Source of the DNA: a candidate division KSB1 bacterium | GTDB lineage: Bacteria > Zhuqueibacterota > Zhuqueibacteria > Thermofontimicrobiales > Thermofontimicrobiaceae | NCBI GenBank assembly: GCA_034506395.1 | Contig: JAPDPQ010000031.1 | Coordinates: 1-64,000, forward strand | Direction: 5' to 3' | Length of the DNA: 64,000 bases | Part shown: positions 38,101-45,910 of the stretch, in pieces | Position numbering within the stretch: position 1 is the stretch's first letter | Layout: every line of letters begins with the position of its first letter | Made by a program: the position numbers and the translations under genes | Notes under the pieces: generated by a model | What the model was told of the DNA's origin: nothing | Seen by the model: the letters and a program-made list of their open reading frames with translations, nothing else | Database searches by the model: none

Positions 38101-39000
38101 TGTGCTGATATTTGCGACCGAGGCCCCTTTGTCCGCTGCATAGCGCAGCGCCCTCGCCAACCAATCCATTCGGATATAACCCAATCCGTCCTTCGCACGC
38201 CAACCCACCCGAAGCGGCATTATTTTGCACCGCCACGTAATCGATGCGACCCCAATGGCATTATTGGTCGCTGCTGCCACGACCCCTGCCAGATGCGTCC
38301 CATGTCCATCGAAATCCATCGGGTTATTGTCCTCCACGTCTCCATCCTCTCCAGCAGCTACGTCACTAATCCCAGTCACCCAATCCCAACCTCTGATGTC
38401 GTCGACCTTGCCGTTGCCATCATTATCCAGGCCATCAAGCCGCTCGTTCGGATTCCGCCAGATATTCTCCGCTAGATCTGGATGATCCCAATCCACACCA
38501 GAATCCATAATCGCAATGATCACCGTTGAATCGCCTATCATCACATCCCACGCTTGGCTGGCTTTGATCTGAGGTAGGTGGGATTGCTGCGAGTATTGTG
38601 GATCATTGGGCGTTACCAGTTGTTCAATGGGGAAAATATGAACCGGTTCCGCATAGACGATACCTGGCTGCTGCCTTAATTTTCGACAGAGCGCCTCAAT
38701 ATCGGCCGATTCATCTACATAAAACCGATAAATCCCCGATAAATCATAGCCTCCTCGCTGCCGATTCAGCTTCCCACTATCCTCAAAAAGTGGCTCGGCA
38801 CGCTTGGCCTGAACTGTTCGCAGCGCTTCGGTAAATGCATTGGTCGACCGGATTGACTCAGCGGTGTTCTCGAATTTAATCAACAGCATTCCAGGAGCAT
38901 ACTTCACACCATGTTTGGGGGAGATGTTGTTGCTCGCTGGTGCGTGATTCACCAAAAAAAAGCAAAACATTACCATCATCAATGAAAGAGATCTTCTCAT
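35179..39000 (-). CDS. Secreted subtilisin-like serine protease (S8) with Por-type sorting tail
   Basis: 1273 residues. The start at 39000 is fixed by GGAGG 5-6 nt upstream. Signal peptide about 1-23, then a propeptide with 'GMLLIKF' and 'VYAEPVH'. The S8 domain has Asp in 'AIMDSGVDWDHPDL' (about 166), His in 'DFDGHGTHLAGV' (about 233), the oxyanion Asn in 'SAGN' (about 326) and Ser in 'GTSFSAP' (about 395). A long stretch of beta-sandwich domains follows, including an Ig-like region and an MAM/jelly-roll-like segment ('DDFESGLDYWTVSPDGWGL'). It ends with a sorting domain ('YQNYPNPFNPTTTIRFDLP', 'WDSKDDYGNSVASGLYFYQL', ending 'KLLLLK'). Probably exported through a type IX-like system and active outside the cell. 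Confidence 0.95.
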   Translation of the reverse strand: MRRSLSLMMVMFCFFLVNHAPASNNISPKHGVKYAPGMLLIKFENTAESIRSTNAFTEALRTVQAKRAEPLFEDSGKLNRQRGGYDLSGIYRFYVDESADIEALCRKLRQQPGIVYAEPVHIFPIEQLVTPNDPQYSQQSHLPQIKASQAWDVMIGDSTVIIAIMDSGVDWDHPDLAENIWRNPNERLDGLDNDGNGKVDDIRGWDWVTGISDVAAGEDGDVEDNNPMDFDGHGTHLAGVVAAATNNAIGVASITWRCKIMPLRVGWRAKDGLGYIRMDWLARALRYAADKGASVANISTGSNQTVVEAARYAKAAGMVITKSAGNANNEEADPLELEPWIVTASAVDDRDLKTSYSTYGIWVKLAAPGGDLNRGRPGILSTYFNNTYASLQGTSFSAPIAAGIAALIKSQHPDWGPAQIVRQLVLTADYIDDINPQYAGKLGTGRVNAYRALTEANPPEAAPKIRLLQAGAILDANGDHLFERGETGKAEGKFTYRNYSVSPGFNVKFFITSHDSDLTILNGVYDFGYFPSDTIIQIPISFTYKINENARGKMVDLSLGWQADGGYSWIDTTFKIIVGKLPILIVDDDSDDDDITFPLSEKFYTNILDRMNVNYAVWDRYQLGKLDVNSIINFPIVIWLTAWCFPSLDVDDQQAIARLLDNGGNLFISGQDIGWDFNDPGGFGYQQRDFYRKYLHATYYSDDSPVQQVIGITGDPIGDGLQFKAWQPGLPEDNQYPDEIEPADGATPVFEYAGGANHKFGIKYQGDHKVVYFGMGLEAIDSQENTPPDQLSPIRTEVLRRVLQWLNFVDHAPIKDIEYLTDPITVTARISNSAASSDLIGMELHWRKQGEAAFNIIPMTLDNNLMFSAQIPNPGQQAIIEYFLKAVNSYYDWTSPSMAPSDLYRFKIGPDVIAPTFSHLPLKSTFTEKQPRAVSVAVSDNIAVDPNSVFVHYQTKTLTDSSKLELESSGERFVGYLPARFAYGDTVRYYFSARDLASTPNLGRSQSYWYVLGVDDFESGLDYWTVSPDGWGLDMARPYSGLYSINDSPNQSPYPNNRDVSISTAAGFDLSTANTAALKFYTRIFLETNRDFGYIEVSNDGGKSWNSVGKPISGFYGVWAAQTVSLKAYCGPGNKDVRLRFRMVSDDHQGPPVPGWFIDDVQVIEGLDVTEVLEAKDNTVPSQYVLYQNYPNPFNPTTTIRFDLPHAGKVTLKIFNMNGKSVRTLIQSQMQPGSYAVQWDSKDDYGNSVASGLYFYQLSAEHFSATRKLLLLK

Positions 39001-39193
39001 GAAATCCTCCAAAATGATTTTTTCTGAATTGGGGGTAAATGTGTTAATTTAACGATCCTGAGAGTCACCAGTTCAGCTGTTCCCAACTTTTTTCATCAAA
39101 ACTAAGAATAAAGATCATCCTTGGTTCAGGCGATGGTTGATGCTGAAATTTCTTGAATGTAGGGAGATGAAATTCAAATAACCAGGATCTTTG

Positions 39194-39820
39194 TCATTTT
39201 GTCAAGCGACTTTTCAAAAAAGCTTCGGGATCGAAGAAATATTCGTCCACTTCGGTCGCAGAGTAGCAGGTGAAGGTTTTCCTTTGGTGATATTCAGTGG
39301 CTTCTTCTGGCATTTGTTTCATAATTTCTAAATGAACGTGGTCAAATTCTCTGCCATAGATCTGCAATTCGGCCTGGGACATCAAATACCCAATCACTGT
39401 TTCGGTGTCCACAATATCGCCAATAGCCACTTGCTCATTGCTGACATGCACATAGACGCTCCAAACCTTGTTTCCATCAGGCAGAGTGTGTTCAATCATG
39501 ATCCTTCTCTGAGGAAGCGGATCGTCGATGGCGATCACGATGCCTGTGGCAATCGCGTAAACAGGCTCGGCGGGATGTTGCGGATGGCTATTTTGCAGAT
39601 CGACTCCAGTATGATAATGCAATTTCACTGGCCCGAATGGTGCCCGAAGCGCTTTAAAATGTGCATCTGGTTCGAAAGATAGTGTCGACCAGTCTTTTCG
39701 ATCCGAAGTATTCAGCGGCAACTTCCAATCTGTCGCCAGCGGTTGACTACTTGATTTTATATCGGCAAAAATTAAATAGGCAATCAAGCAACAAGTAAAT
39801 ATGATCAAAAACGCTTTCAA
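39194..39820 (-). CDS. M23-like (LytM fold) peptidase-family protein
   Basis: 208 residues with an N-terminal membrane or signal segment. The metal-binding pattern of M23 is present: 'HYHTGVDLQN' (H-x3-D) and 'DHVHLEI' (HxH) about 85 residues later, so it may be an active peptidoglycan endopeptidase. The reading frame contains no ATG before residue ~107; the start is a TTG at 39820 (GGGA upstream) or the TTG 12 nt later. The gene is 24 bp after the DUF4239-like gene and probably co-transcribed with it. Its tail 'FFDPEAFLKSRL' is unusual for M23. Located in the periplasm or on the inner membrane. Confidence 0.78.
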   Translation of the reverse strand: MKAFLIIFTCCLIAYLIFADIKSSSQPLATDWKLPLNTSDRKDWSTLSFEPDAHFKALRAPFGPVKLHYHTGVDLQNSHPQHPAEPVYAIATGIVIAIDDPLPQRRIMIEHTLPDGNKVWSVYVHVSNEQVAIGDIVDTETVIGYLMSQAELQIYGREFDHVHLEIMKQMPEEATEYHQRKTFTCYSATEVDEYFFDPEAFLKSRLTK

Positions 39821-39844
39821 GACATCAATTCCCGAATGATCTTA

Positions 39845-40621
39845 CTAAAAATTTCCACTGATAATTTCTTCGGCCGTTTTCTTCAGCACTTTGAATGAGT
39901 CGAATTCGGCTTTCCAAACTCCGCTCTTTGGATCATCCAGATCCACTATGATGAACAGGATGGTTGAGACAGTCAACGTGGCCGATCCACATAAAATTCC
40001 AGCTAAGATGTCGCTGGTGATATTCAAACCAAAAAAGCCCAGTACCCAAACCAAAGATGCAAAAAATACCAGGAACTGAAGGGCTGTGGGCATCCGAACT
40101 TTCGCTCGGGCAATCCAATCGCCTCGGGTATCGAAGGCGTCGTTAATATGATAGATCAATTGGTTGGCGAATGGCAATGGGCATGGATCAGCAGTTTTTA
40201 TCAGTTTCCCGATGGCGCGATGAATTTCATCCAATCGATCTGCTGCCTGCTGGCTTTCAAAGGCATCCGTTGTCTTGTGAGCCAAGATCATCTCGGCGTA
40301 TTGCTGGGTCTTGATTGCAAGATCCCTCACCCCTTCCCTATCATTAAGAAAACGGGCAGTTTTTAACATCAATACGAGAGCATCCGCCTCGCGATCAATC
40401 TCATTATTCAATACCGAATTTTTCTGCCATACCTCCACTACCACCAAAGCCAATAACACTCCATACAGCACACCAAACCATTCGATAAAATTGCCGATGA
40501 TAGGGGCATCAGCTTTGAAAATATCTTCATGTCTAGCCAATAAGAACAACAGGACAAACAAACATATCGCCAGGATCATTGCGGCCGCTGATACAAGATA
40601 TCGTTTTCTGAAATATTTCAT
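39845..40621 (-). CDS. Membrane protein, DUF4239/bestrophin-like
   Basis: 258 residues from the ATG at 40621 (GAGG about 10 nt upstream). Four hydrophobic helices: about 10-30, 45-65, then 185-205 and 210-230, with a charged helical middle domain. Between the last helix and the C-terminus 'VDLDDPKSGVW' matches the 'DLDNPFxGxW' motif of DUF4239. The family resembles bestrophin-type channels but has no known function. It is preceded by a small membrane-protein gene 7 bp away, so they form a unit. The role is unknown. Confidence 0.8.
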   Translation of the reverse strand: MKYFRKRYLVSAAAMILAICLFVLLFLLARHEDIFKADAPIIGNFIEWFGVLYGVLLALVVVEVWQKNSVLNNEIDREADALVLMLKTARFLNDREGVRDLAIKTQQYAEMILAHKTTDAFESQQAADRLDEIHRAIGKLIKTADPCPLPFANQLIYHINDAFDTRGDWIARAKVRMPTALQFLVFFASLVWVLGFFGLNITSDILAGILCGSATLTVSTILFIIVDLDDPKSGVWKAEFDSFKVLKKTAEEIISGNF

Positions 40622-40628
40622 CACGATA

Positions 40629-40853
40629 TCACCTCAAAATTATTTCGCGCTTTTTTCGAGCCCTTTTTGACCCTAAGATCGAGGCCAAATATTGGATAGC
40701 CCAATAGCCCAATACCAGCGTCGCCATGGCAATCGATAGCAATATGAAAAATTGATAAGCCGTTCTTTGCGTCTCTATATCCATTGAGCGCAATACAAAT
40801 AGCAAGACCAGCACAATCAGAGTCAGCGCTGAAGATTTGTATATCGGCAGCAT
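40629..40853 (-). CDS. Small two-helix membrane protein
   Basis: 74 residues from the ATG at 40853, with AAGGAG 5 nt upstream. Two hydrophobic helices (about 8-24 and 35-58) and a basic C-terminal tail ('GSKRARKKREI'), giving both ends inside by the positive-inside rule. The stop codon is 7 bp before the next start, so translation is likely coupled to the DUF4239-like gene. An overlapping 89-codon frame is rejected because it lacks a ribosome-binding site. No family recognised. Confidence 0.65.
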   Translation of the reverse strand: MLPIYKSSALTLIVLVLLFVLRSMDIETQRTAYQFFILLSIAMATLVLGYWAIQYLASILGSKRARKKREIILR

Positions 40854-41000
40854 TTCCACTCCTTTGCTGATTTTTCAAATCCTTGAACACAGATCAATTT
40901 GATTTTTCCCAGAACTCTTTCTATCCAGACACTGACAACAAAATCGGTGCCATGGAGAATTCGAATCTCATGAAAATTATCGAAAAGCTCCCTGTTGCCA

Positions 41001-42050
41001 TTAGAACTTGATCGATAAAACATTCTCTCTCTGCCTAATGAGCCATAGGACAAGTCCCATGATCAAGATAAATTCCAAACCTGCAATGACAGGATGAATT
41101 GAGAGATGGGGCATCAGGAAAAACAGGCGTTCGACCAGCACACCTGACATGATAATCAGAGCAAGAATCGCAACGATGGTAGCATTCGCTTTGATCTTGC
41201 GAGACAATAACGAAATGAATGGCACAAAAAATAAGGCACCCAAAACATACCGAGCCATTTGTTTGAGCACTGGAGAAGCCAATCGCCGAGTGGTGAAAGA
41301 GACTTCTTCGGGAATGTTACCGTACCAAATCGTAAGGAATTGGGCGAAGAACATCCCCACCCAAAACAGGCTGAACCCGAACAGAAATGTGGCCACATCG
41401 CGTTGCGTTTTTTTCAGCGAATGGGCTTCATTAGGGTCAACTTCTCGGGATAAAATGAAACAGATGATGGCCGCAGTAGCTAATCCTAAATAAGTGGCCT
41501 CGATGAAAAAGTAACCGCCAAATAAGGTACTGATCCAGGGATATTCCAGCGACATCACCCAATCAAAGCCTACTAAGGATTGCGAAATGACGAAACTCAG
41601 CACATAGAGCGCTGCCCAGAGGTTCTTCTTCGGATGTTCAGCCAGCGAGGCACCGGCAAATTTGCCCGCTAGGACAAAGGATGTGATCAGCAAAAAGAAG
41701 TTACGCAGGATGAACGACCATTCATTGAACCATAAGCCGCCCTTTTCTTCGGTCCAGTGGTAAATATGCATCTGGCGCCCCAAAAGAAGAAACAATATCG
41801 CGATCAACAAGATCATGGGATAGACCGAGAGCAAATGTTTCTTTAACGGGGCAATCCATTGCCCTTTAGCTAGGTCAGCGGCGGCCACTAAAGTCACGCA
41901 GCCTTGAACCAATGCCAGCCAAAACAGCAGCGGTACCAGAAGCGTTCCGTGGTTTTTAGCATCAAGACTCGTTTCCAATAAAAAGAAGATGACAAAGACA
42001 ATGAGAAAAAGGATCACCGATGTCAGTGGTTTGAATTGCAGTTTGCTCAT
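41001..42050 (-). CDS. ActF-like (alternative complex III) integral membrane subunit
   Basis: 349 residues, about nine to ten transmembrane helices. 'SLVGFDWVMSLEYPWISTLFGGYFF' and 'QFLTIWYGNIPEE' match the ActF subunit of alternative complex III (quinol:cytochrome c/quinone reductase), a relative of the NrfD/PsrC quinone-interacting proteins. The other subunits (ActA-E) are not in the window and the gene is next to unrelated small membrane proteins. So it is either a displaced subunit or a paralogue used for something else. A GGGAG lies 4-5 nt before the ATG. Co-transcribed with the upstream thioesterase is likely (25-bp gap). Confidence 0.7.
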   Translation of the reverse strand: MSKLQFKPLTSVILFLIVFVIFFLLETSLDAKNHGTLLVPLLFWLALVQGCVTLVAAADLAKGQWIAPLKKHLLSVYPMILLIAILFLLLGRQMHIYHWTEEKGGLWFNEWSFILRNFFLLITSFVLAGKFAGASLAEHPKKNLWAALYVLSFVISQSLVGFDWVMSLEYPWISTLFGGYFFIEATYLGLATAAIICFILSREVDPNEAHSLKKTQRDVATFLFGFSLFWVGMFFAQFLTIWYGNIPEEVSFTTRRLASPVLKQMARYVLGALFFVPFISLLSRKIKANATIVAILALIIMSGVLVERLFFLMPHLSIHPVIAGLEFILIMGLVLWLIRQRENVLSIKF

Positions 42051-42075
42051 AATGCTCCCTCTTCTGGTATTTCAG

Positions 42076-42510
42076 TCAATTCATCGGTACTATTCGTTCA
42101 AACTGCTGGATGTGATGAATAAATTTGCTGGGCAGCTTTTTCAACTTTCGATTCCGATAATCATAGCCGGCCAGATCGGTGTAACCAGAGGCAATTTGTC
42201 TCTCATGATTTTCAGAAGCGACCATCAGGTATTCCATTCGAAATCTAATCGGAGTAATTTGAACAATTCGAACAAAGATGGTCAAGCGATCGCCCCAGAA
42301 AGCCTGAGCTTTTAAATCAATGTGGGCCTGGCTCATGATTAGACTGGTGTCATCGCCAACATCCATCTCGGAGCAGCCGAACTGCTTCAAATAGCGAAGC
42401 CGCGCCTCGTGAAACAGTGTCAAATAGCGGTCATTGCCCATGTGCCCGCCATAATTGATGTCGCTGATCCGAACTTCAAGATCAATTGAAAAATTGAAAT
42501 CATTCGCCAT
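42076..42510 (-). CDS. Hotdog-fold acyl-CoA thioesterase
   Basis: 144 residues, the length of a 4HBT-type thioesterase. 'RISDINYGGHMGNDRYLTLFHEARLRYL' is the family's N-terminal segment with the catalytic Asp ('DINYGGHM') and the long helix after it. 'LIMSQAHIDLKAQAFWGDRLTI' follows, as in YbgC/FcbC-like enzymes. It hydrolyses acyl-CoA thioesters in the cytoplasm; specificity cannot be read. No clear Shine-Dalgarno is seen. It is 25 bp ahead of the ActF-like gene on the same strand. Confidence 0.88.
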   Translation of the reverse strand: MANDFNFSIDLEVRISDINYGGHMGNDRYLTLFHEARLRYLKQFGCSEMDVGDDTSLIMSQAHIDLKAQAFWGDRLTIFVRIVQITPIRFRMEYLMVASENHERQIASGYTDLAGYDYRNRKLKKLPSKFIHHIQQFERIVPMN

Positions 42511-42859
42511 TAAAAGTCAAATGGTTTAATTGTTCAAAATGTATAATGTGGAATGCTAATTTCGTTCTCTATGTGATATTTCTTGACTATCGGTTCAATT
42601 GCCAGAATTAATCAACATAATCAATAAAAGGTTGACAACTTAACTCCCTATGAATAGAATTAATTCGCTGACATTCAATTCATTCAAAGTCAAAATTGAC
42701 ATGAATGAGCACCCTCCACCAAAACTTTCCCGCTAATCAGAACCGTTCATCAAGCTTGTTCAATTCATTATTCAGAACAAAATTCAGCCTTGTATTTCAT
42801 TGCTGTTTTGCTTGGTTTAGATATAATATTCTGTCCTCCCTTTAGCGATGTTGAGCAGA
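42511..42859. other. Intergenic region, no feature seen
   Basis: About 350 bp of AT-rich sequence between the thioesterase and the TonB receptor gene. The open frame from 42848 is the antisense shadow of the receptor gene. It must hold the thioesterase promoter on the minus strand, but none is clear. Confidence 0.4.
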
Positions 42860-45046
42860 CTAAAACTCTCCCATCACTGTGAAGCTGTAATTCCGAATTT
42901 CACCCAGCGTGCGTTCGATCTGGGTGTAATAATAATCAAGGGCGTTGTTGATCGCGAATTGAAGGTCCAATTTGTTATAGTGATAGATCAATCGGAAATT
43001 CCAGACTTTCTGGGGCACGCGCTCGTCGTACTGGAACAATTTCACTGCCTCGATCCGACTGGCGTAGCGATAATCGGCATGAAATTCCCAGTGGCCCAGC
43101 GAGACGGAAGGGTTCAGATATGCGATGACTCGAGGGCGATAGGTCAAGGTTGCCCCTGTGGTCAAATCTTTTGGATCAATAACAGTGGCTGAAGCTTGAA
43201 GTCGCAGTCGATCATGCCACCAATGCCCGGAGGTCGCCATTTCAACGCCTTGGATTCGCGCTTGCAACAGGTTTTTGAACTTCACAGCGACCCGAATATC
43301 CTTGGCAAATTGAATTTCACTTTGGCGGAGGTCGATTTCGATCAGATTGTCGAAATCGTTGCGAAAGGCGCCAAGCTCGATATACCAGTTTGGGGTGACA
43401 TATTGGCGATAGCCGAGATCGTATGACCAAGAGGTTTCGGCCTTGAGCTCGGGGTTTGCCTCGATCATGACACTGCGATTTTCGAAATCAAGATAGCGTT
43501 CGGCGATGGTGGCAGCGCGAAATCCGCTCCCTGCGGAAGCCCGCAATATCGTGCTCTCAAACGGCTTATAATTGACACCAAACCGGGGGCTGAGCAAGTC
43601 TTGGGACAATCCACCGATCAGCTTGTAACGATCATAGCGCAACCCAGGCGTGACTCGGAAATTGGGTCGAAATCGGTATTCGATCTGGCTGTACAGGCCA
43701 ATGGTATAACCTTGATGGTCCCCAAAATACTTGGTGCTACCGGTATCCCACTTGAACTCGCAGCCATAGGTCACTTCCGTTTTCGATGACGGCATCAAAA
43801 GTCCCTGAACCTCACCCCCGAAGCCGCGCGCTGGGTTGAAATCTGCCGACCGAACGAATTGATTGCCCATCAGCGTCATTAAATAGGACAACCGAAATTT
43901 AAGCGCAGCTCTGGTGGACAAAATCCAATTATAGTTGGTATAAAAATTGGCCATTTTAATTTCGCCGCGGCTATTTCGGTTGGCAGGCCGCACCTGAAAT
44001 GGCTTTTGGGGATCATCCCAGCCGACAAAGATACCACCAGCATTGTAATTATAAGCGGTGTAAAGCGTCCAGCTCGATCCATCTTTGAAATGATAGACCA
44101 GCTTCCCAGTAGCGTTGAACCGCTTGAAATCATCCATCTCTGTATAGCCAGTAGAGACATGACGCCCCAAAGAAAATCGGAACCCCAGCGGGCCAATTTT
44201 TCGGCTGTGGCTGATATCGACGCGGCCGTAGCCCTGAGGCGCTTTGGTCCAGCGCCATTCCTCGTAGCGCGGTTCATCGTATTCCCCAGCCAAAATCCGA
44301 ACCAACGTCTTGCCTTGTTCGGTCGGCGCTTTGGAAATTATATTGATCACTCCCCCCAGGGCGGCCGTCCCCCACAGGGCTGACCCAGCTCCTTTCACGA
44401 CTTCAATCTGCTCAATATCTAACACTGGCAACAGATCCCAATTAAATTCCCCCGTATCGCTGGCCATGACTGGAACGCCGTCCAATAGCAGCAGGGTTCG
44501 ATTGGCCGCACCGATCGTAAAGCCAGTAGACCCGCGGATATTGACCTGTTCGCGAATGAAGTTGACCCCGGGCACAGCCTCCAACACCTGATCAACGCGC
44601 AACGCATTCCGTGTTCGTATTTCTGGGGCCGAGACCACGGAAATACTGTTCGCCGTCAGATCTAACTCCTTCTGCGCCTTATTGGCTGTCACAACCAGGG
44701 GATCGAAATTAATCGGGATTTCCTCTAACTGAAATTCGATTCTTGTCTCTTGATGCGGCAGCACGGCTACATCCGTGATCCGAGCAGCTCGATGCCCAAT
44801 CATGGTCGCTCTCACCACATAACGGCCTATTGGCACATTCCGGATAATGAAATTTCCGTGAATATCGGTGCTCGCCCCCAACACGGTCCCTTCGATCTGA
44901 ACATTGACTCCGGGCAATTTATTCCCAGAATTCGCTTCCGTCACTACACCGACAATCTTGCCTCTTTCGACCGCTAATGATCGCGAACCCAAACAAATTA
45001 GCACAACGAAAAACAAAGCAATCTTTTGCGTCAATCTGATCCACAT
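42860..45046 (-). CDS. TonB-dependent outer-membrane receptor
   Basis: 728 residues from the ATG at 45046, which lies 13 nt after the stop of the lipoprotein gene; an upstream ATG at 45106 would lie inside that gene. A signal peptide ends near 'LGSRSLAVERG'. Next come a carboxypeptidase-regulatory-like domain ('GVVTEANSGNKLPGVNVQIEGT', about 28-110), the plug ('RTRNALRVDQVLEAVPGVNF', 'SALWGTAALGGVINIISK') and a 22-strand barrel to the C-terminus ('YSFTVMGEF' last strand). No TonB-box is clear. It probably takes up a metal-chelate, cobalamin or oligosaccharide. It is the last gene of a three-gene run with a secreted protein and a lipoprotein. Confidence 0.93.
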   Translation of the reverse strand: MWIRLTQKIALFFVVLICLGSRSLAVERGKIVGVVTEANSGNKLPGVNVQIEGTVLGASTDIHGNFIIRNVPIGRYVVRATMIGHRAARITDVAVLPHQETRIEFQLEEIPINFDPLVVTANKAQKELDLTANSISVVSAPEIRTRNALRVDQVLEAVPGVNFIREQVNIRGSTGFTIGAANRTLLLLDGVPVMASDTGEFNWDLLPVLDIEQIEVVKGAGSALWGTAALGGVINIISKAPTEQGKTLVRILAGEYDEPRYEEWRWTKAPQGYGRVDISHSRKIGPLGFRFSLGRHVSTGYTEMDDFKRFNATGKLVYHFKDGSSWTLYTAYNYNAGGIFVGWDDPQKPFQVRPANRNSRGEIKMANFYTNYNWILSTRAALKFRLSYLMTLMGNQFVRSADFNPARGFGGEVQGLLMPSSKTEVTYGCEFKWDTGSTKYFGDHQGYTIGLYSQIEYRFRPNFRVTPGLRYDRYKLIGGLSQDLLSPRFGVNYKPFESTILRASAGSGFRAATIAERYLDFENRSVMIEANPELKAETSWSYDLGYRQYVTPNWYIELGAFRNDFDNLIEIDLRQSEIQFAKDIRVAVKFKNLLQARIQGVEMATSGHWWHDRLRLQASATVIDPKDLTTGATLTYRPRVIAYLNPSVSLGHWEFHADYRYASRIEAVKLFQYDERVPQKVWNFRLIYHYNKLDLQFAINNALDYYYTQIERTLGEIRNYSFTVMGEF

Positions 45047-45059
45047 AGATTTTCGATTT

Positions 45060-45899
45060 TTAAGGTTTCGGAAATTGAATTTTATTGAAATCGACATAGA
45101 TGTCAATTTGCTCTGCTATACTACCAGATCTGACTTCGACCCGTCCCGGCTGTCCTGGATTTTGCGGCGATTCGTAAAATCCGAGTTCCACCAGATCGGT
45201 CAATTTTTGAATGCTTTTGCCAACCCAGTAGATCACCACGTAATTGTATATCCCCCCATTCACCTTGAGGCGATAAGAGGAAGATTCCACCCCGATGGGC
45301 TGGCCGTAATCTACATTCTCAAACATGAGATATTGAAATTCACTCGCTGGCTTTTTCGGATAAATGGCCAATAACACCAATTGCGTATCCTCTGGCCAAG
45401 TGCCTGCATAATAGATGTTACCGGAGATGGTGGCATCTTTCGAAACCGCTTCCCAATTGGCATAAATATTCACGTTCTCGGCCACTGGATGTTCTTTGGT
45501 GATGACCACTGAATCCGGAAAAATCGATTGAAAACCACCTGTGTAAAATCCGAGTAAACCTGTTAGACTCCAATCCTGGCCCTTCTCTTTCCAGAGCACA
45601 CCGATGAGCTGATAGGTGGTGCGCGATACCTGAATATCATACTCGATTTCGTTGCCGCGCTGATAATCCAGCGGGCCAGATTGCCCCAGGTAAAGGAAAT
45701 TTTGAGGGTCTTTGGGCGGAAATTCTTTCAGAGCAAACACCTCGACTCGATCCGTATTGGCAGGGGGCTCTCCTTTTAAGAAAATCACCTTCCCCTTTAT
45801 CGCATATCGAATCGGATATAGACCATGATCAATTTCGCATCCAAGCCAGAGCAACAGCACTATTGTGAACAGCCCAATTACAATATTTGTTCTTTTCAT
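45060..45899 (-). CDS. Lipoprotein encoded with the TonB receptor
   Basis: 279 residues. The signal peptide ends in the lipobox 'LLWLGCEID', so an outer-membrane or periplasmic lipoprotein. The rest is beta-rich with repeated 'ISGNIYYAG'/'IKGKVIFLK' strands and looks like tandem Ig-like sandwiches. No known family recognised; it may be the surface-exposed binding partner of the receptor, like SusD/SusF-type lipoproteins in other FCB bacteria, but sequence similarity to these is not visible. Its stop is 13 nt before the receptor start and 11 bp follow the stop of the secreted protein gene, so the three are one operon. Confidence 0.75.
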   Translation of the reverse strand: MKRTNIVIGLFTIVLLLWLGCEIDHGLYPIRYAIKGKVIFLKGEPPANTDRVEVFALKEFPPKDPQNFLYLGQSGPLDYQRGNEIEYDIQVSRTTYQLIGVLWKEKGQDWSLTGLLGFYTGGFQSIFPDSVVITKEHPVAENVNIYANWEAVSKDATISGNIYYAGTWPEDTQLVLLAIYPKKPASEFQYLMFENVDYGQPIGVESSSYRLKVNGGIYNYVVIYWVGKSIQKLTDLVELGFYESPQNPGQPGRVEVRSGSIAEQIDIYVDFNKIQFPKP

Positions 45900-45910
45900 A
45901 ATTTGAAATC

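Noticed and set aside
40621-40890. Alternative 89-codon frame overlapping the small two-helix protein
   Set aside because: The 74-codon frame has AAGGAG at the right distance and a hydrophobic pattern; the alternative has neither.
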